From: Mycobacterium sp.
GTDB taxonomy: Bacteria; Actinomycetota; Actinomycetes; Mycobacteriales; Mycobacteriaceae
Length of the DNA: 64,000 bases
Reading direction: 5' to 3'
Assembly (NCBI GenBank): GCA_018401645.1
Contig: JAGYKK010000009.1
Span: forward strand, 29,632 to 93,631
The notes under the pieces are model-generated. The model was not told the origin of the DNA. It saw only the letters and a list, made by a program, of their open reading frames with translations, and ran no database searches. A program made the translations under genes and the position numbers. Positions 28,596-40,162 of this stretch are shown here, in pieces. Position 1 is the first letter of the stretch. Every line of letters starts with the position of its first letter.

Positions 28596-29069
28596 ATGAG
28601 AAAGACGATCATCGGCACGGGCCTGGCGGTTGTGGGTGCGGCGATCGCGGGTGGCGCGGCCAGTCGCAACGGCATCGACGGCTGGTACACCACGATCCAC
28701 AAACCGCGTTATGTCCCGCCGAACGCGCTGTTCCCGATCGCCTGGACGGTGCTCTACGCCGATATCGCAGCCACCTCGGCCGCGGCCATCAACCGGTTCC
28801 GGGCCGATGGCGACGACACGAGGGCACGCGCCTACATCGGCGCACTCGGCGTCAACCTCGTGCTTAACGCCAGCTGGAGTTGGATCTTCTTCGGCAAGCG
28901 CAAGCTCGGCGCGGCGGCCGCCGCGGCTGCGGTGCTGACGGCCAGCAGCGCCGATCTCACCCGGCGCACCGCAGCGGCTGATCTCACCGGCGCCGCACTC
29001 ACGCCCTACCCGCTGTGGTGTGTATTCGCGACGGTGATGACCACCCATATCTGGCGCCTCAACCGCTGA
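28596..29069 (+). CDS. tspO: TspO/MBR-family membrane protein
   Basis: 157 aa with five hydrophobic helices and the TspO signatures: GWYTTIHKPRYVPPNALFPIAWTVLY (loop 1 and helix 2), LGVNLVLNASWSWIFFGKR and the final LWCVFATVMTTHIWRLN. TspO proteins bind tetrapyrroles or cholesterol and tune stress responses. Start ATG 28596. Downstream 29070-29182 shows nothing. Confidence 0.9.
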   Translation: MRKTIIGTGLAVVGAAIAGGAASRNGIDGWYTTIHKPRYVPPNALFPIAWTVLYADIAATSAAAINRFRADGDDTRARAYIGALGVNLVLNASWSWIFFGKRKLGAAAAAAAVLTASSADLTRRTAAADLTGAALTPYPLWCVFATVMTTHIWRLNR

Positions 29070-29182
29070 CAATTCACAACTTCATCTACCCGCGGGCACA
29101 TACGGCCGTCACGATATTTTCTCGAGAAGGCGCCGGGCATGGTAGGCGTTGGCGGCGTGCGCCGACTGGTGGTGGGCTGGCG

Positions 29183-29821
29183 ATGACGGGCCGGGCTGGC
29201 CGCGTGCGGTCCGCACTGGCGCTGGCACCGGTGGATGCAGCCACTCCGGCCCGGGAGTTGAACCCGGCCGACGTCGTCAGAGTCCACTCGGAGCTACCGC
29301 CGGGATACGAGGTCGCCGACTTGAGGGGGCCGCTCAGTGCGGTGTCGCTGTGGGGCTTCGGAACCGGCTGGTCCGCTGACCCTCGACGGTGTGTGGACCT
29401 AGCCGACCCTTCTCCGTCGGACCGCGGTGCCCGCGGACTGTCAGCATCCGGGCCGGGCGGGACGGTCTACGTCGCGGTCGTCACCGCCGCCCCACCGGGA
29501 CCCGATCTCCTTGCCCAATGTATGGAGTGGACAATGCTTTTCGTCCACACGAGCGCCCAGGTCCGGCGTACTGACGCCCCAGTGATCGCTGGCGCGGTCA
29601 CCGTAGCGTGGGACGCCGCCACCCGCACCATTGTGGAGTCCGGCGCCGAGACCAACTCGGAGGTGTCTACAGCGGTGGCCTACCTGGACCGGCACGCAGC
29701 CTTCGTCACCGTTGTCACCGACCCCGGCTCGCCGCACCCGCCACTAGGACCGGTCTACGTTGCCAAGCTACTCAAGGCCACAGTGGCGCAGTTGCGGGGC
29801 GCAGCGGGCTCGGGTGGGTAG
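29183..29821 (+). CDS. DUF5642-like protein, probable exported
   Basis: 212 aa. Core motifs LPPGYEVADLRGPLSAVSLWGFGTGW, CVDLADP, GARGLSASGPGGTVYVAVV and VTVVTDPGSP give the DUF5642-like mycobacterial domain with two Cys probably forming a disulfide. ATG 29183 lacks a clean signal peptide; a different frame just upstream (GVRRLVVGW) looks like the start of one, so a base may be missing near 29180. The next gene encodes a similar domain, so the pair looks like a tandem duplication. Function unknown. Confidence 0.6.
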   Translation: MTGRAGRVRSALALAPVDAATPARELNPADVVRVHSELPPGYEVADLRGPLSAVSLWGFGTGWSADPRRCVDLADPSPSDRGARGLSASGPGGTVYVAVVTAAPPGPDLLAQCMEWTMLFVHTSAQVRRTDAPVIAGAVTVAWDAATRTIVESGAETNSEVSTAVAYLDRHAAFVTVVTDPGSPHPPLGPVYVAKLLKATVAQLRGAAGSGG

Positions 29822-29837
29822 ATTGGCGGCGGTGGCA

Positions 29838-30503
29838 ATGGCAACGGCGGTGACGCGGCGCGGAGTTGTCGGGTTGCTGGTCGGCGCCGGGGTGCTGACC
29901 GGCTGCGGTGCTGATCGGGGCAACACGGCCGACATTGCTGGTATCTCCGAGGTCCGGGCCAGCTTCGGGCCGCAGTTCAAAATCACTGACGTGGCGCCGT
30001 CCGGGATCGATCCGAGAGTACTCAGCGGCCAAAAATTGCCCGAGGGACTTCAGTTCGAGCCCGGTGCCTGCGTTCAGTTCGCCTCCGGACAGCTGGTACC
30101 GACCGGCACCGAGGGCAACATGGCGGCGGTATCGGCTGAGGGCGAGGGCAACCGGTTCATCGTCATCGCAGTCCAGACCAACGAACCGGTGCCGCTGGTC
30201 GAACCCGGATCCGACTGTCGCCGAGTTACTTTCACCGGTGGTGGGGTGCAGGGCTCTGTGGAGGTCGTCGAGGTGCCCACTATCGCGGGGGCCGAGACCA
30301 TCGGTGTGCACCGTGTCGTCCAGACGGTGCTCGACGGCAAGCCGCGCACCGGTGAGGTGTACAACTATTCTGCCCGCTTCGGCGACTACCAGGTGATCGT
30401 CTCTGCCAATCCGTTGGTGCTGCCGGGGCAACCGGTGGTAGCGGTGAACACCCAGAGAGCCCGTGATCTGCTGGTCGCCGGTGTGAACGCGATTCGGCGC
30501 TGA
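29838..30503 (+). CDS. DUF5642-like lipoprotein
   Basis: 221 aa with a lipobox: RRGVVGLLVGAGVLTGC, Cys at about residue 23, so a lipid-anchored surface protein. The mature part has ISEVRASFGPQFKITDV, GLQFEPGACVQFASGQL, ADSDCRR-like Cys spacing and VVQTVLDGKPRTGEVYNYSARFGDY. ATG 29838 (or GTG 29832) is 17 bp after the preceding stop. Two conserved Cys in the mature domain, as in the upstream protein. Function unknown. Confidence 0.7.
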   Translation: MATAVTRRGVVGLLVGAGVLTGCGADRGNTADIAGISEVRASFGPQFKITDVAPSGIDPRVLSGQKLPEGLQFEPGACVQFASGQLVPTGTEGNMAAVSAEGEGNRFIVIAVQTNEPVPLVEPGSDCRRVTFTGGGVQGSVEVVEVPTIAGAETIGVHRVVQTVLDGKPRTGEVYNYSARFGDYQVIVSANPLVLPGQPVVAVNTQRARDLLVAGVNAIRR

Positions 30504-30530
30504 TCGGCGTGCCAGCGATACGGTTGCGCC

Positions 30531-31739
30531 ATGACTGTTTTTGGCGTCGACTCCGAGGTGGGGCGATTGCGCGCGGTTATCCTGCACCGACCCGGCGCTG
30601 AACTCCAACGGCTCACCCCGCGAAACAACGACGCCCTACTCTTCGACGGACTGCCCTGGGTAGCGCGGGCACAGCAGGAGCACGATGCGTTTGCGGCTTT
30701 GCTGCGCTCGCGAGATATCGAGGTACTCCTGCTGGCTGAGTTGCTTGCTGAGGCGTTGGCAAGCGGAGCGGCCAGGATGCAGGGAATCGCCGCAGCCGTT
30801 GACCTTGAACGGTTGGGTCGTCCTCTGGCGCAGGAACTCTCGGCTTATCTGCGTACGCTTCAACCAGTTGAACTTGCGCGTATTTTGGTGGCTGGGGCAA
30901 CATTCACCGAACTTCCCCTCGGCGCCCGAGTGGAGACCTCGCTGGTCCGGCGAATGCAACACAGCGACGATTTCGTCATCGAACCACTCCCCAATCTCAT
31001 GTTCACCCGCGATTCATCATTTTGGATCGGTTCCCGGGTTGCGATCACCTCGCTGGCACTGCCGGCCCGGATGCGAGAGACCTCGCTAACTGATCTGGTC
31101 TATGCCCATCACCCGCGATTTCGCGGCGTGCGCCGGGCGTATGAGTCCCATACCGCGCCGGTCGAAGGCGGTGATGTGCTGCTGATGGGGCCCGGTGTGG
31201 TGGCGGTGGGGGTGGGGGAGCGCACCACTCCTGCCGGCGCGGAAGCCCTGGCCCGCAGCCTTTTCGACGACGATCTTGCCCATACCGTGCTGGCCGTCCC
31301 GATTGCCCAGCAACGTGCAACGATGCATCTGGACACCGTGTGCACGATGGTCGACATCGATGCCGCGGTCATGTACCCGGGGATCGCGGATTCACTGTCG
31401 GCGTTCACCCTCACCCGTACCTCCGAAGGGGTCCGGATCGCGGACGAGGCGCCGTTTGCGCGGGCCGCGGCCACAGCGTTGGGCATAGGACGGCTGCGGG
31501 TCATCGACACCGGACTGGACCCGGTGACCGCTGAACGTGAGCAGTGGGACGACGGCAACAACACCCTTGCCCTGGCGCCGGGTGTAGTGGTGGCCTACGA
31601 GCGCAACACCGAGACCAATGCCCGGCTCGCTGACGCCGGTATCGAGGTGCTTCCCATCGCTGCGGCGGAGTTGGGCACCGGCCGCGGCGGACCGCGCTGC
31701 ATGTCCTGCCCTGCTGCGCGCGATTCGGTCCTGCGCTAG
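30531..31739 (+). CDS. arcA: Arginine deiminase ArcA
   Basis: Hydrolyses arginine to citrulline and ammonia. 402 aa, full length, ortholog of Rv1001. Guanidinium-binding [13 protein letters not shown], the catalytic Asp/His region [23 protein letters not shown] and the nucleophile Cys in [14 protein letters not shown] at the C-terminus are all present. ATG 30531. No other arginine deiminase pathway genes are adjacent, so the role may be nitrogen scavenging or pH control. Confidence 0.95.
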   Translation: MTVFGVDSEVGRLRAVILHRPGAELQRLTPRNNDALLFDGLPWVARAQQEHDAFAALLRSRDIEVLLLAELLAEALASGAARMQGIAAAVDLERLGRPLAQELSAYLRTLQPVELARILVAGATFTELPLGARVETSLVRRMQHSDDFVIEPLPNLMFTRDSSFWIGSRVAITSLALPARMRETSLTDLVYAHHPRFRGVRRAYESHTAPVEGGDVLLMGPGVVAVGVGERTTPAGAEALARSLFDDDLAHTVLAVPIAQQRATMHLDTVCTMVDIDAAVMYPGIADSLSAFTLTRTSEGVRIADEAPFARAAATALGIGRLRVIDTGLDPVTAEREQWDDGNNTLALAPGVVVAYERNTETNARLADAGIEVLPIAAAELGTGRGGPRCMSCPAARDSVLR

Positions 31740-31743
31740 TCCT

Positions 31744-33294
31744 TCAGCGCCAGCTGGGTAACCAGATCTGCATATTCCAGGTGGATTGCGAGATCGGCAG
31801 CCCGGTGAGGATCGGGAACAGCCACGCGAAGTTGGTGATCACCAGCGCTACGTAACAGCAGACCACGATCACACCGAGGGTTCTGCGCTCGGCGTTGCGG
31901 GTTGGTTTGAACAGGATGTCGCCGAGAATCAGGGCCACCAGCATCGCCAGGAAAGGTGCCATCGTCACCGCATAGAAGAAGTACATCTGGCGGTCGATGG
32001 CGGCGAACCACGGCAGCCATCCAGCGCAATACCCAACCAGCACAACGGCGTACCGCCAGTCCCGGCTCACCAGCGCCCGCCACGCTGCGTAGAGCAAAAC
32101 CGGGACGGCCAGCCACCATAGCGCAGGGGTACCGACGAGCATGACGGACTTGACGCACGACGCCGCACCGCAGCCGGGAACGTCCTGATCGTCGATGGCG
32201 TACAACACCGGTCGCAATGACATCGGCCACGTCCACGGCTTGGACTCCCACGGGTGGTGATTTCCCTCGGCATTCGTCAGCGTCGAATGGAAGTGATACA
32301 CCTTGTAGGTGTAATGCCACAGAGATCGGACGGCGTCCGGGGGCTGGTACCACTGCCGGGTGCCAATCGACTGACCCACCTCGTGGCGATTGACCGCGGT
32401 TTCGGAGGCGAACCAGGGCGCGTAGGCCAGCAGGTACACCGCCGGTGGGATGAGTCCGAAAACCCAGGACGCCGGACCGAGGTCCCGCCGCAACACTCCG
32501 GTCCATGGCCGGTCGACCCGGTAGGCGCGACGGACGGCGACATCCAGCGCCAGCGACATCAACCCGAAGAACGCGACGAAGTACAGCCCGGACCACTTCG
32601 TGGCACAGGCCAGTCCGAGCAGCACGCCGGCGCTGAAACGCCACCACCGCACGCCCAGTCTCGGGCCCCAGGGGGTTGCGGTGATCCTGCCCTCGAGGAA
32701 TGCGACGTGCATCCGCTCCCGGACCTGATCACGGTCGACCATCAGTGCACCGAAGGCCGCCACCACGAAGACAGTCATGAAATTGTCCAGCAGGGCGGTG
32801 CGGGCTGCCACGAAGCTGACCCCGTCGCACACTACGAGCAGACCCGCGATGGTGCCGATCAGGGTGGAACGACTGATCCTGCGGACGATGCGAACCACCA
32901 ACGCCACCAGGATCACACCGAACAGCGCACTGGTGAACCGCCAGCCCAGGCCGGTGTAGCCGAACAATGCTTCGCCGAATGCAATCAACTGCTTACCCAC
33001 CGGCGGGTGCACCACCAGGCCGAATCCCGGGTTGTCCTCCACCCCGTAGTTGTGTAAAAGCTGCCATGCCTGGGGCGCGTAGTGCTTCTCGTCGAAGATC
33101 GGTGTGCCGGCGTCGGTGGGCGATCCGAGATTCATCATCCGCGTGACCGCCGCCAGGGCGGTGACGACCGCCGTTGCCGCCCAGCCCTCAAGTCGGTCGG
33201 TCGGTCCGAAATCGGCGGCGGGCACCAACGGTCCGGGACTGACAACGCGCACGGCCGGATCCGCCGCGATCAGCTCATCGGCGGGGGCACTCAC
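31744..33294 (-). CDS. pmt: Polyprenol-phosphate-mannose--protein O-mannosyltransferase
   Basis: Integral membrane GT39 enzyme that mannosylates Ser/Thr of secreted proteins using polyprenol-P-mannose. About 516 aa. The first loop has the catalytic DEKHYAPQAW (Asp-Glu), followed by VHPPVGKQLIAFGEALFGY; several helices, and HPWESKPWTWPMSLRPVLY in a large periplasmic loop; the C-terminus PISQSTWNMQIWLPSWR is typical. I choose GTG 33294 (VSAPADELI), which leaves a 17-bp divergent gap to rsmI at 33312. Ortholog of Rv1002c. Confidence 0.93.
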   Translation of the reverse strand: MSAPADELIAADPAVRVVSPGPLVPAADFGPTDRLEGWAATAVVTALAAVTRMMNLGSPTDAGTPIFDEKHYAPQAWQLLHNYGVEDNPGFGLVVHPPVGKQLIAFGEALFGYTGLGWRFTSALFGVILVALVVRIVRRISRSTLIGTIAGLLVVCDGVSFVAARTALLDNFMTVFVVAAFGALMVDRDQVRERMHVAFLEGRITATPWGPRLGVRWWRFSAGVLLGLACATKWSGLYFVAFFGLMSLALDVAVRRAYRVDRPWTGVLRRDLGPASWVFGLIPPAVYLLAYAPWFASETAVNRHEVGQSIGTRQWYQPPDAVRSLWHYTYKVYHFHSTLTNAEGNHHPWESKPWTWPMSLRPVLYAIDDQDVPGCGAASCVKSVMLVGTPALWWLAVPVLLYAAWRALVSRDWRYAVVLVGYCAGWLPWFAAIDRQMYFFYAVTMAPFLAMLVALILGDILFKPTRNAERRTLGVIVVCCYVALVITNFAWLFPILTGLPISQSTWNMQIWLPSWR

Positions 33295-33311
33295 GCCTGC
33301 GATCGTAGGGT

Positions 33312-34157
33312 GTGGGAGTGAGTCCCGGCCGCCTGCTGCTTGGTGCCACCCCGCTGGGGCAGCCGGGCGACGCATCGAAACGCCTGATCGAAGCGCTGGA
33401 AACGGTCGATGTGGTGGCCGCCGAGGACACCCGCCGGGTCCGAATGTTGGCCCGTTCGCTGGGTGTTGAGATTACCGGCCGGGTGGTGAGTCTGTTCGAC
33501 CAGAACGAAGCGGCCCGGGTGCCCGGCCTGCTCGCCGACGTCGCCGCCGGTGCCACGGTGCTGGTGGTCAGCGATGCCGGTATGCCGCTCATCAACGACC
33601 CCGGCTATCGGATGGTCAGTGCATGCGCGGCAGCCGGACTGGCGGTGTCATGTCTTCCCGGCCCCTCGGCGGTGACTACGGCGTTGGCCGTCTCCGGGCT
33701 GCCGGCGGACCGGTTCTGCTTCGAGGGGTTCGGGCCGCGTAAAACCTCGGCGCGGCGGGCGTGGCTGTCGACTCTGGCCGCCGAGGAGCGCACGGTGGTG
33801 TTCTTCGAATCGCCGCGGCGCTTGGCGGGCTGCCTTGCCGATGCCGTTGAGGAGCTGGGAGCACAGCGTCGCGCCGTGGTGTGCCGGGAGCTGACCAAGA
33901 TCCACGAGGAGATCCGGCGCGGCACCCTCGCCGAACTTGCACAGTGGTCGGCAGCCGGTGTGCTCGGCGAGATCACCGTGGTGCTGGCCGGCGCTACGCC
34001 CGCCGTCGACGCGGAGTCTCTGGTCGCCGAGGTCGAGATGTTGGTCGCCGACGGAATGCGGGTCAAAGACGCCTGCGCCCGCGTGATCGGAACGCACCCG
34101 GGCGCACCGTCACGGCGCGCCCTCTATGAAGCCGTCTTGCGGGCCCGGGAGTACTGA
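33312..34157 (+). CDS. rsmI: 16S rRNA (cytidine1402-2'-O)-methyltransferase RsmI
   Basis: Tetrapyrrole-methylase fold SAM enzyme methylating C1402 of 16S rRNA. 281 aa. LLGATPLGQPGDAS, VVAAEDTRRVRML, VSDAGMPLINDPGYRMV and FFESPRRLAGCL are the family signatures. GTG 33312; GTG 33318 is also possible. The last 34 bp overlap the convergent pabB gene. Ortholog of Rv1003. Confidence 0.93.
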   Translation: MGVSPGRLLLGATPLGQPGDASKRLIEALETVDVVAAEDTRRVRMLARSLGVEITGRVVSLFDQNEAARVPGLLADVAAGATVLVVSDAGMPLINDPGYRMVSACAAAGLAVSCLPGPSAVTTALAVSGLPADRFCFEGFGPRKTSARRAWLSTLAAEERTVVFFESPRRLAGCLADAVEELGAQRRAVVCRELTKIHEEIRRGTLAELAQWSAAGVLGEITVVLAGATPAVDAESLVAEVEMLVADGMRVKDACARVIGTHPGAPSRRALYEAVLRAREY

Positions 34158-35373
34158 ACGTCGTCGATAATCGGCGCTGCCTTATGCAGGCACTCCTGCC
34201 ATTCGGCGTCAGGGTTCGAGTCCGCGGTGATGCCGCCGCCGACGCCGAATATCGCACCGGAAAATGCGTCAAACTCCACGGTGCGGATTGCGACGTTCAA
34301 TTCACAGCCCGCAACCGGAGACGCCAGACCGATTGTTCCGCAGTACACCCCGCGTCGATGCCGCTCCCACTGCGCAAGTAATTGCCGTGCCCGGGTTTTC
34401 GGCGTGCCGGTCACCGACGCCGGTGGAAAAGTCGCAGCCAACAACGCCGATGCCGGCAGATCGGCCGGCACCTGCGCCGACACCGTCGACACCAGATGCC
34501 ACACTCCGGGTGCGGGATAGACGGCGAGCAGTTCGGGCACCGTCACCGTTCCGGTCACCGCAACCCGGCCCAAGTCGTTGCGGACGAGATCGACGATCAT
34601 GATGTTCTCGGCGACGTCCTTGGCCGACGCGAGCAACTGCTCAGGTTCGGCGTGCCGCGGCAGCGTGCCCTTTATCGGACTTGAGCTCACCCGCCCGCCG
34701 GTTCGGCGCAGAAAGAGTTCCGGTGAGAGCGAGGCAATCGCACCCCAGTCCCCGGCGAGGTAGGCGCCGCGTGCCGGGCTGGTGCGGGCCGCCGCGTCGG
34801 CGAAGAAGTCCAACGGTGAACCGGTCACGGTGCCGGTGAACTGGGTGCAGACGCACGCCTGATAGACCTCGCCGGCGCCGATCGCCGCGAGGCAGGACAG
34901 CACACCCGTCCGGTGTTCGTCGGCATCGGGCCGGGTCCAGGCGATCGCGCAATGATCATGAATCGGGGGCACCTTCAGGGCGGTCGACAGCCATTCGGGA
35001 AGAACTTCCCCCGAAAGGCTTTCGAAGAACCAGCAGCCGGTTCGGTCGCGTCGTAGCACGGTGTCGGTCCTGCCGCCGGCGGCTGCGGGAATTCGTGAGG
35101 GCCCCGTCGGCGCCTGATCCGGGTAGGACAAATAGCCGATCCAGCCGCCACCGACGGGTCGGCACTTGTGCTGTGGAATTCTCGCCCGGGAATCGGGGCG
35201 ACGTCGCCGGCACTGGTCATGCCAGCTTCGCCACACTGGGCGCGATCACCGCGTCGAGTCGAACGAATTTCGACAAAGCCGGCGGCGGCCGACCGTGCAG
35301 CCGGGTGCCTGCCGCGACCAAAAGGAAGGACGTCGTCGGCGGTGCCGAGGTCGCCGAGCCGTTCGGTCAGCAT
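34124..35373 (-). pseudogene. pabB: Aminodeoxychorismate synthase component I PabB (N-terminal frameshift)
   Basis: Converts chorismate and ammonia to 4-amino-4-deoxychorismate for folate synthesis. The chorismate-binding domain, 35130 down to 34124, is intact: SSPIKGTLPRHAEPEQ (PIKGT Lys), DLVRNDLGRVAVTG, FPPASVTGTPKTRA and GVGGGITADSNPDAEW. The first 80-100 codons (from ATG 35373, MLTERLGDLGTADDVL) are split: two or three indels between 35170 and 35330 separate RLDAVIAPSV and GGWIGYLSYP pieces. Ortholog of Rv1005c. The catalytic part is complete. Confidence 0.85.
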
Positions 35374-35463
35374 TGCTCTAGCTTGCTGTCTGGCGCGAGC
35401 AGATTTAAAAAGGTCTGACACGCCGGGCCTGGAGGGAAGACTTGGCGTCTGCTCGCGGGAGGT

Positions 35464-36985
<1,522 letters not shown>

Positions 36986-36992
36986 GTCGCGC

Positions 36993-37057
36993 CACCCTAT
37001 TAGGTGGACGTTTCACCCTGTTAGGCGGGCGTTTCTCACCCTGTTGGGTGGACGTTT
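36993..37057. repeat. Three imperfect 21-bp direct repeats in the metS/tatD divergent promoter gap
   Basis: Units CACCCTATTAGGTGGACGTTT (first 20 bases shown: CACCCTATTAGGTGGACGTT) at 36993, a second at 37014 (CACCCTGTTAGGCGGGCGTT) and a third at 37037 (CACCCTGTTGGGTGGACGTT). They fill the space between the metS start (36985) and the tatD start (37069). Even spacing of 21-23 bp, two helical turns, is compatible with an operator array. Confidence 0.75.
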
Positions 37058-37068
37058 ACGGTGTGACG

Positions 37069-37893
37069 GTGAGTTCGCAGCGCCGGGGGCGTCCCGCCCC
37101 TGCCGCCGCCGGAACCGCTGACGCCGCCGATCGACGCCCACACACCTGATGATGCGGAGCGCACGCCCAGGAGGTGCGCGCCATCGTCGACCGTGCCGAG
37201 GCCGTCATGGTGTGGCGCGTGACCCGATACTCGAAATCGGCCCGCTGGGCGGCGGCCGCGGCGGGATGGGACGGGCGGGTCTTTGCCGCCGTGGGACTGC
37301 ACCCCACTCGCGCCGACGCACTGACCGGCGCCGCCCGCGTCGAGATCGAGGAACTGGCGACGCGGCCGCGGGTGGTGGCCGTCGGTGAGACCGGATTGGA
37401 CCTGTACTGGCCCGGCAAGCTCGATGGGTGCGCCGACCTCGCCACCCAGCGGGAGGCCTTCGCATGGCACATCGACCTGGCCAAGCGAACCGGCAAGCCG
37501 CTGATGATCCACAACCGGGATGCCGACGCTGAGGTGCTTGACGTGCTTCGGGCCGAAGGCGCCCCGGCAACGGTGATCTTCCACTGCTTCTCCTCAGGTG
37601 CGGAGATGGCCCGGGAGTGCATCGACGCCGGCTGGATCCTCAGCCTGTCCGGAACCGTCAGCTTTAAGAACTCGCACGCACTGCGGGAGGCCGCCGCCCT
37701 GATCCCGGCCGGTCAACTGCTGGTGGAGACCGACGCGCCATTTCTGACCCCGCACCCGTACCGGGGCGCGCCCAACGAGCCATACTGCCTGCCTTACACC
37801 GTCCGCGCGTTGGCTGAACTGCGGGCGGCGCCCGCCGAGCAGGTCGCCCGGGACTGCACCGCGGCCGCCCGACGGGTCTACGGTCTGGTTTGA
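37069..37893 (+). pseudogene. tatD: TatD-family metal-dependent DNase (N-terminal frameshift)
   Basis: TIM-barrel metal hydrolase. The body is intact: VFAAVGLHPTRADAL, VVAVGETGLDLYWPG (metal Glu), QREAFAWHIDLAKRTGKPLMIHNRDAD, VIFHCFSSGAEMAREC (His), [17 protein letters not shown] (Asp) and the C-terminal [16 protein letters not shown]. The first metal motif, normally DAHTHLD, is broken by an indel: one frame reads PPIDAHTPDDAER near 37130, while the main frame resumes at about 37170. GTG 37069 (or 37063) is the likely start. Ortholog of Rv1008. Confidence 0.88.
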
Positions 37894-38062
37894 CGCCGTT
37901 GTTCGCCGCCAGGCTGAACCGGGTCGGAATGCCACGGCGAAACCGTGGGATTGGGGTACGCTGCATTTGCTGGATCAGCGGTATCGGAATTCGGCTGACT
38001 CGCCGAAGAGCTGCGTCACCGCCGGAACCGGGGAGCGTGACCGGTCCGCAGAAGGGGCACTT

Positions 38063-38977
38063 ATGACCATCCGTCTGTTGACGCGTACCGAGATTCGGAA
38101 CCTGGCTAAGGAACTCGATTTCCGGCCGCGAAAGGCACTGGGACAGAATTTCGTCCACGATGCCAACACGCTGCGCCGGATCGTATCGGCCTCCGGCATC
38201 ACCAAAGCCGACCACGTTCTGGAGGTCGGCCCCGGACTCGGGTCGCTGACCTTGGCGCTGCTCGACCGCGGCGCGGAGGTCACGGCCATCGAAATCGACT
38301 CGGTGCTCGCCGAACGCCTGCCCAAGACGATTGCTGCCCATTCGCACAGTGAGATCAATCGGCTGACGGTGGTGAACCGGGACATCCTCGGCATCCGACC
38401 CGCCGACCTCGCCGTCCAACCCACCGCGCTGGTGGCGAATCTTCCCTACAACATCGCGGTACCTGCCCTGCTGCATCTGCTGGCCGAGTTCCCGTCGATC
38501 CGTACCACCATGGTGATGGTGCAGTCCGAGGTCGCTGATCGTCTCGGCGCCGAACCTGGCGGCAAGGACTACGGAGTGCCCGGCGTGAAGGCCCGTTTCT
38601 TCGGCAATGTCCGCCGCTACGGCACGGTCTCACCGACCGTGTTCTGGCCGATCCCGAGGGTCTACTCCGGCCTGGTGCGCATCGATCGCTACGAGACTTC
38701 GCCGTGGCCCACCGACGAGGCGTTCCGGACGCAGGTGTTCGAACTGGTCGATATCGCCTTCGGGCAGCGGCGCAAAACCCTGCGCAACGTTTTCCTTGAT
38801 TGGGCCGGCTCGGGCAATGCCTCCGCTGAGCGACTGTTGGCGGCCAGCATCGATCCGGCCCGCCGTGGCGAGACGCTGAGCGTGGCAGACTTCGTGCGAC
38901 TCCTGCAGCGGTCCGGCAATCCGACCCCGACAGCCATCTCCGGACAGGAAGCGGTGCACTCGGCCGAGTCGCGCTGA
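38063..38977 (+). CDS. ksgA: 16S rRNA (adenine1518/1519-N6)-dimethyltransferase KsgA/RsmA
   Basis: Dimethylates A1518 and A1519 of 16S rRNA. 304 aa. ATG 38063 ([18 protein letters not shown]), [24 protein letters not shown] motif [19 protein letters not shown], and the catalytic [15 protein letters not shown] (N-L-P-Y). Usually rpfB (Rv1009) lies between tatD and this gene; here only 169 bp separate them and no rpfB remains. Confidence 0.95.
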   Translation: MTIRLLTRTEIRNLAKELDFRPRKALGQNFVHDANTLRRIVSASGITKADHVLEVGPGLGSLTLALLDRGAEVTAIEIDSVLAERLPKTIAAHSHSEINRLTVVNRDILGIRPADLAVQPTALVANLPYNIAVPALLHLLAEFPSIRTTMVMVQSEVADRLGAEPGGKDYGVPGVKARFFGNVRRYGTVSPTVFWPIPRVYSGLVRIDRYETSPWPTDEAFRTQVFELVDIAFGQRRKTLRNVFLDWAGSGNASAERLLAASIDPARRGETLSVADFVRLLQRSGNPTPTAISGQEAVHSAESR

Positions 38978-38998
38978 CCGGCGCGATACCCTTCAGCC

Positions 38999-39949
38999 GT
39001 GCCCACCAATGGCAGCGCCGCCGTGGATTGGGTTCCGAACGGATCGGTCACGGTGCGGGTTCCCGGGAAGGTGAACCTCTACCTCGAAGTCGGTGACCGT
39101 CGACGGGACGGCTACCACGAATTGACGACGGTATTTCACGCCGTCTCGCTCGCCGACGAGGTCACTGTGCGCGACGCCGACGTGCTCTCGCTGCGCCTCG
39201 TCGGGGAGGGCGCCGATGAACTACCCGCCGATGCCCGCAATCTTGCCTGGCAGGCCGCCGAGTTGATGGCCGAGCATGTCGGTCGGGCACCCGATGTGGA
39301 CATCACCATCAACAAGGCGATCCCGGTGGCCGGCGGCATGGCCGGCGGCAGCGCCGACGCCGCCGCGGTTCTGGTCGGAATCAACGCGCTCTGGGAACTC
39401 GGTGTGCCACGCCGCGATCTGCACGCGTTGGCCGCCCGACTCGGCAGCGATGTGCCCTTTGCGTTGCACGGTGGGACCGCGCTGGGCACCGGCCGCGGTG
39501 AGGAACTCACCACCGTGTTGGCCCGCACCCCCTACCACTGGGTGCTCGCCTTCGGCGTCGGCGGCTTGTCCACCGCCGCGGTCTACACCGAGGTCGACCG
39601 CCTCCGCGAAGCGGGCACACCGTCGCGACTGTCGGATCCCGAGCCGCTGTTAAGCGCCCTTTCCGCCGGTAATCCCCACGACCTCGCGCCACTGCTGGGC
39701 AATGATCTGCAACCGGCGGCCGTGAGTCTGGCGCCAAACCTTCGCCGAACACTGCGCGCGGGTACCGAGGCCGGCGCCCTGGCCGGTGTTGTGTCCGGGT
39801 CGGGACCTACCTGCGCTTTCTTGTGCGCGTCAGCCGAGGCCGCCGTGACCGTCGGCGCGGAACTGGCCGGAGCTGGGGTTTGTCGGACGGTGCGGGTTGC
39901 CAGCGGGCCGGTCCACGGGGCACGCGTGGTTCCCTCATCCGCTCGGTGA
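38999..39949 (+). CDS. ispE: 4-diphosphocytidyl-2-C-methyl-D-erythritol kinase IspE
   Basis: GHMP kinase of the MEP isoprenoid pathway. 316 aa. [22 protein letters not shown] at the start, the ATP-binding [17 protein letters not shown], and the C-terminal [17 protein letters not shown] 38999 is 21 bp after ksgA. Followed by a 213-bp gap (39950-40162) with nothing recognised before the ligase gene. Ortholog of Rv1011. Confidence 0.94.
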   Translation: MPTNGSAAVDWVPNGSVTVRVPGKVNLYLEVGDRRRDGYHELTTVFHAVSLADEVTVRDADVLSLRLVGEGADELPADARNLAWQAAELMAEHVGRAPDVDITINKAIPVAGGMAGGSADAAAVLVGINALWELGVPRRDLHALAARLGSDVPFALHGGTALGTGRGEELTTVLARTPYHWVLAFGVGGLSTAAVYTEVDRLREAGTPSRLSDPEPLLSALSAGNPHDLAPLLGNDLQPAAVSLAPNLRRTLRAGTEAGALAGVVSGSGPTCAFLCASAEAAVTVGAELAGAGVCRTVRVASGPVHGARVVPSSAR

Positions 39950-40162
39950 TGTCACGGCCCGGCGCCGCGGGTGCCCGGGAGTTTGGCATGTTCTTAAGGG
40001 AAGCCTAAGATGAAGTGCATTTGAGACCGAAAAGCTCCACAGTCCGCTGGGCGCGCCGCAGCCGCCTGACGGCGCATCAGGCGGAGCATGAAATGCCGGG
40101 GCAGGAACGGGGCATGAATATCCGGGCAGGACGACGTTGAGTCGGACGCAGAGGAGGTCGTC

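Noticed and set aside
31195..31320. Short G-rich tract resembling a repeat or riboswitch in arcA
   Set aside because: Ordinary coding sequence for Gly/Val in an intact gene.
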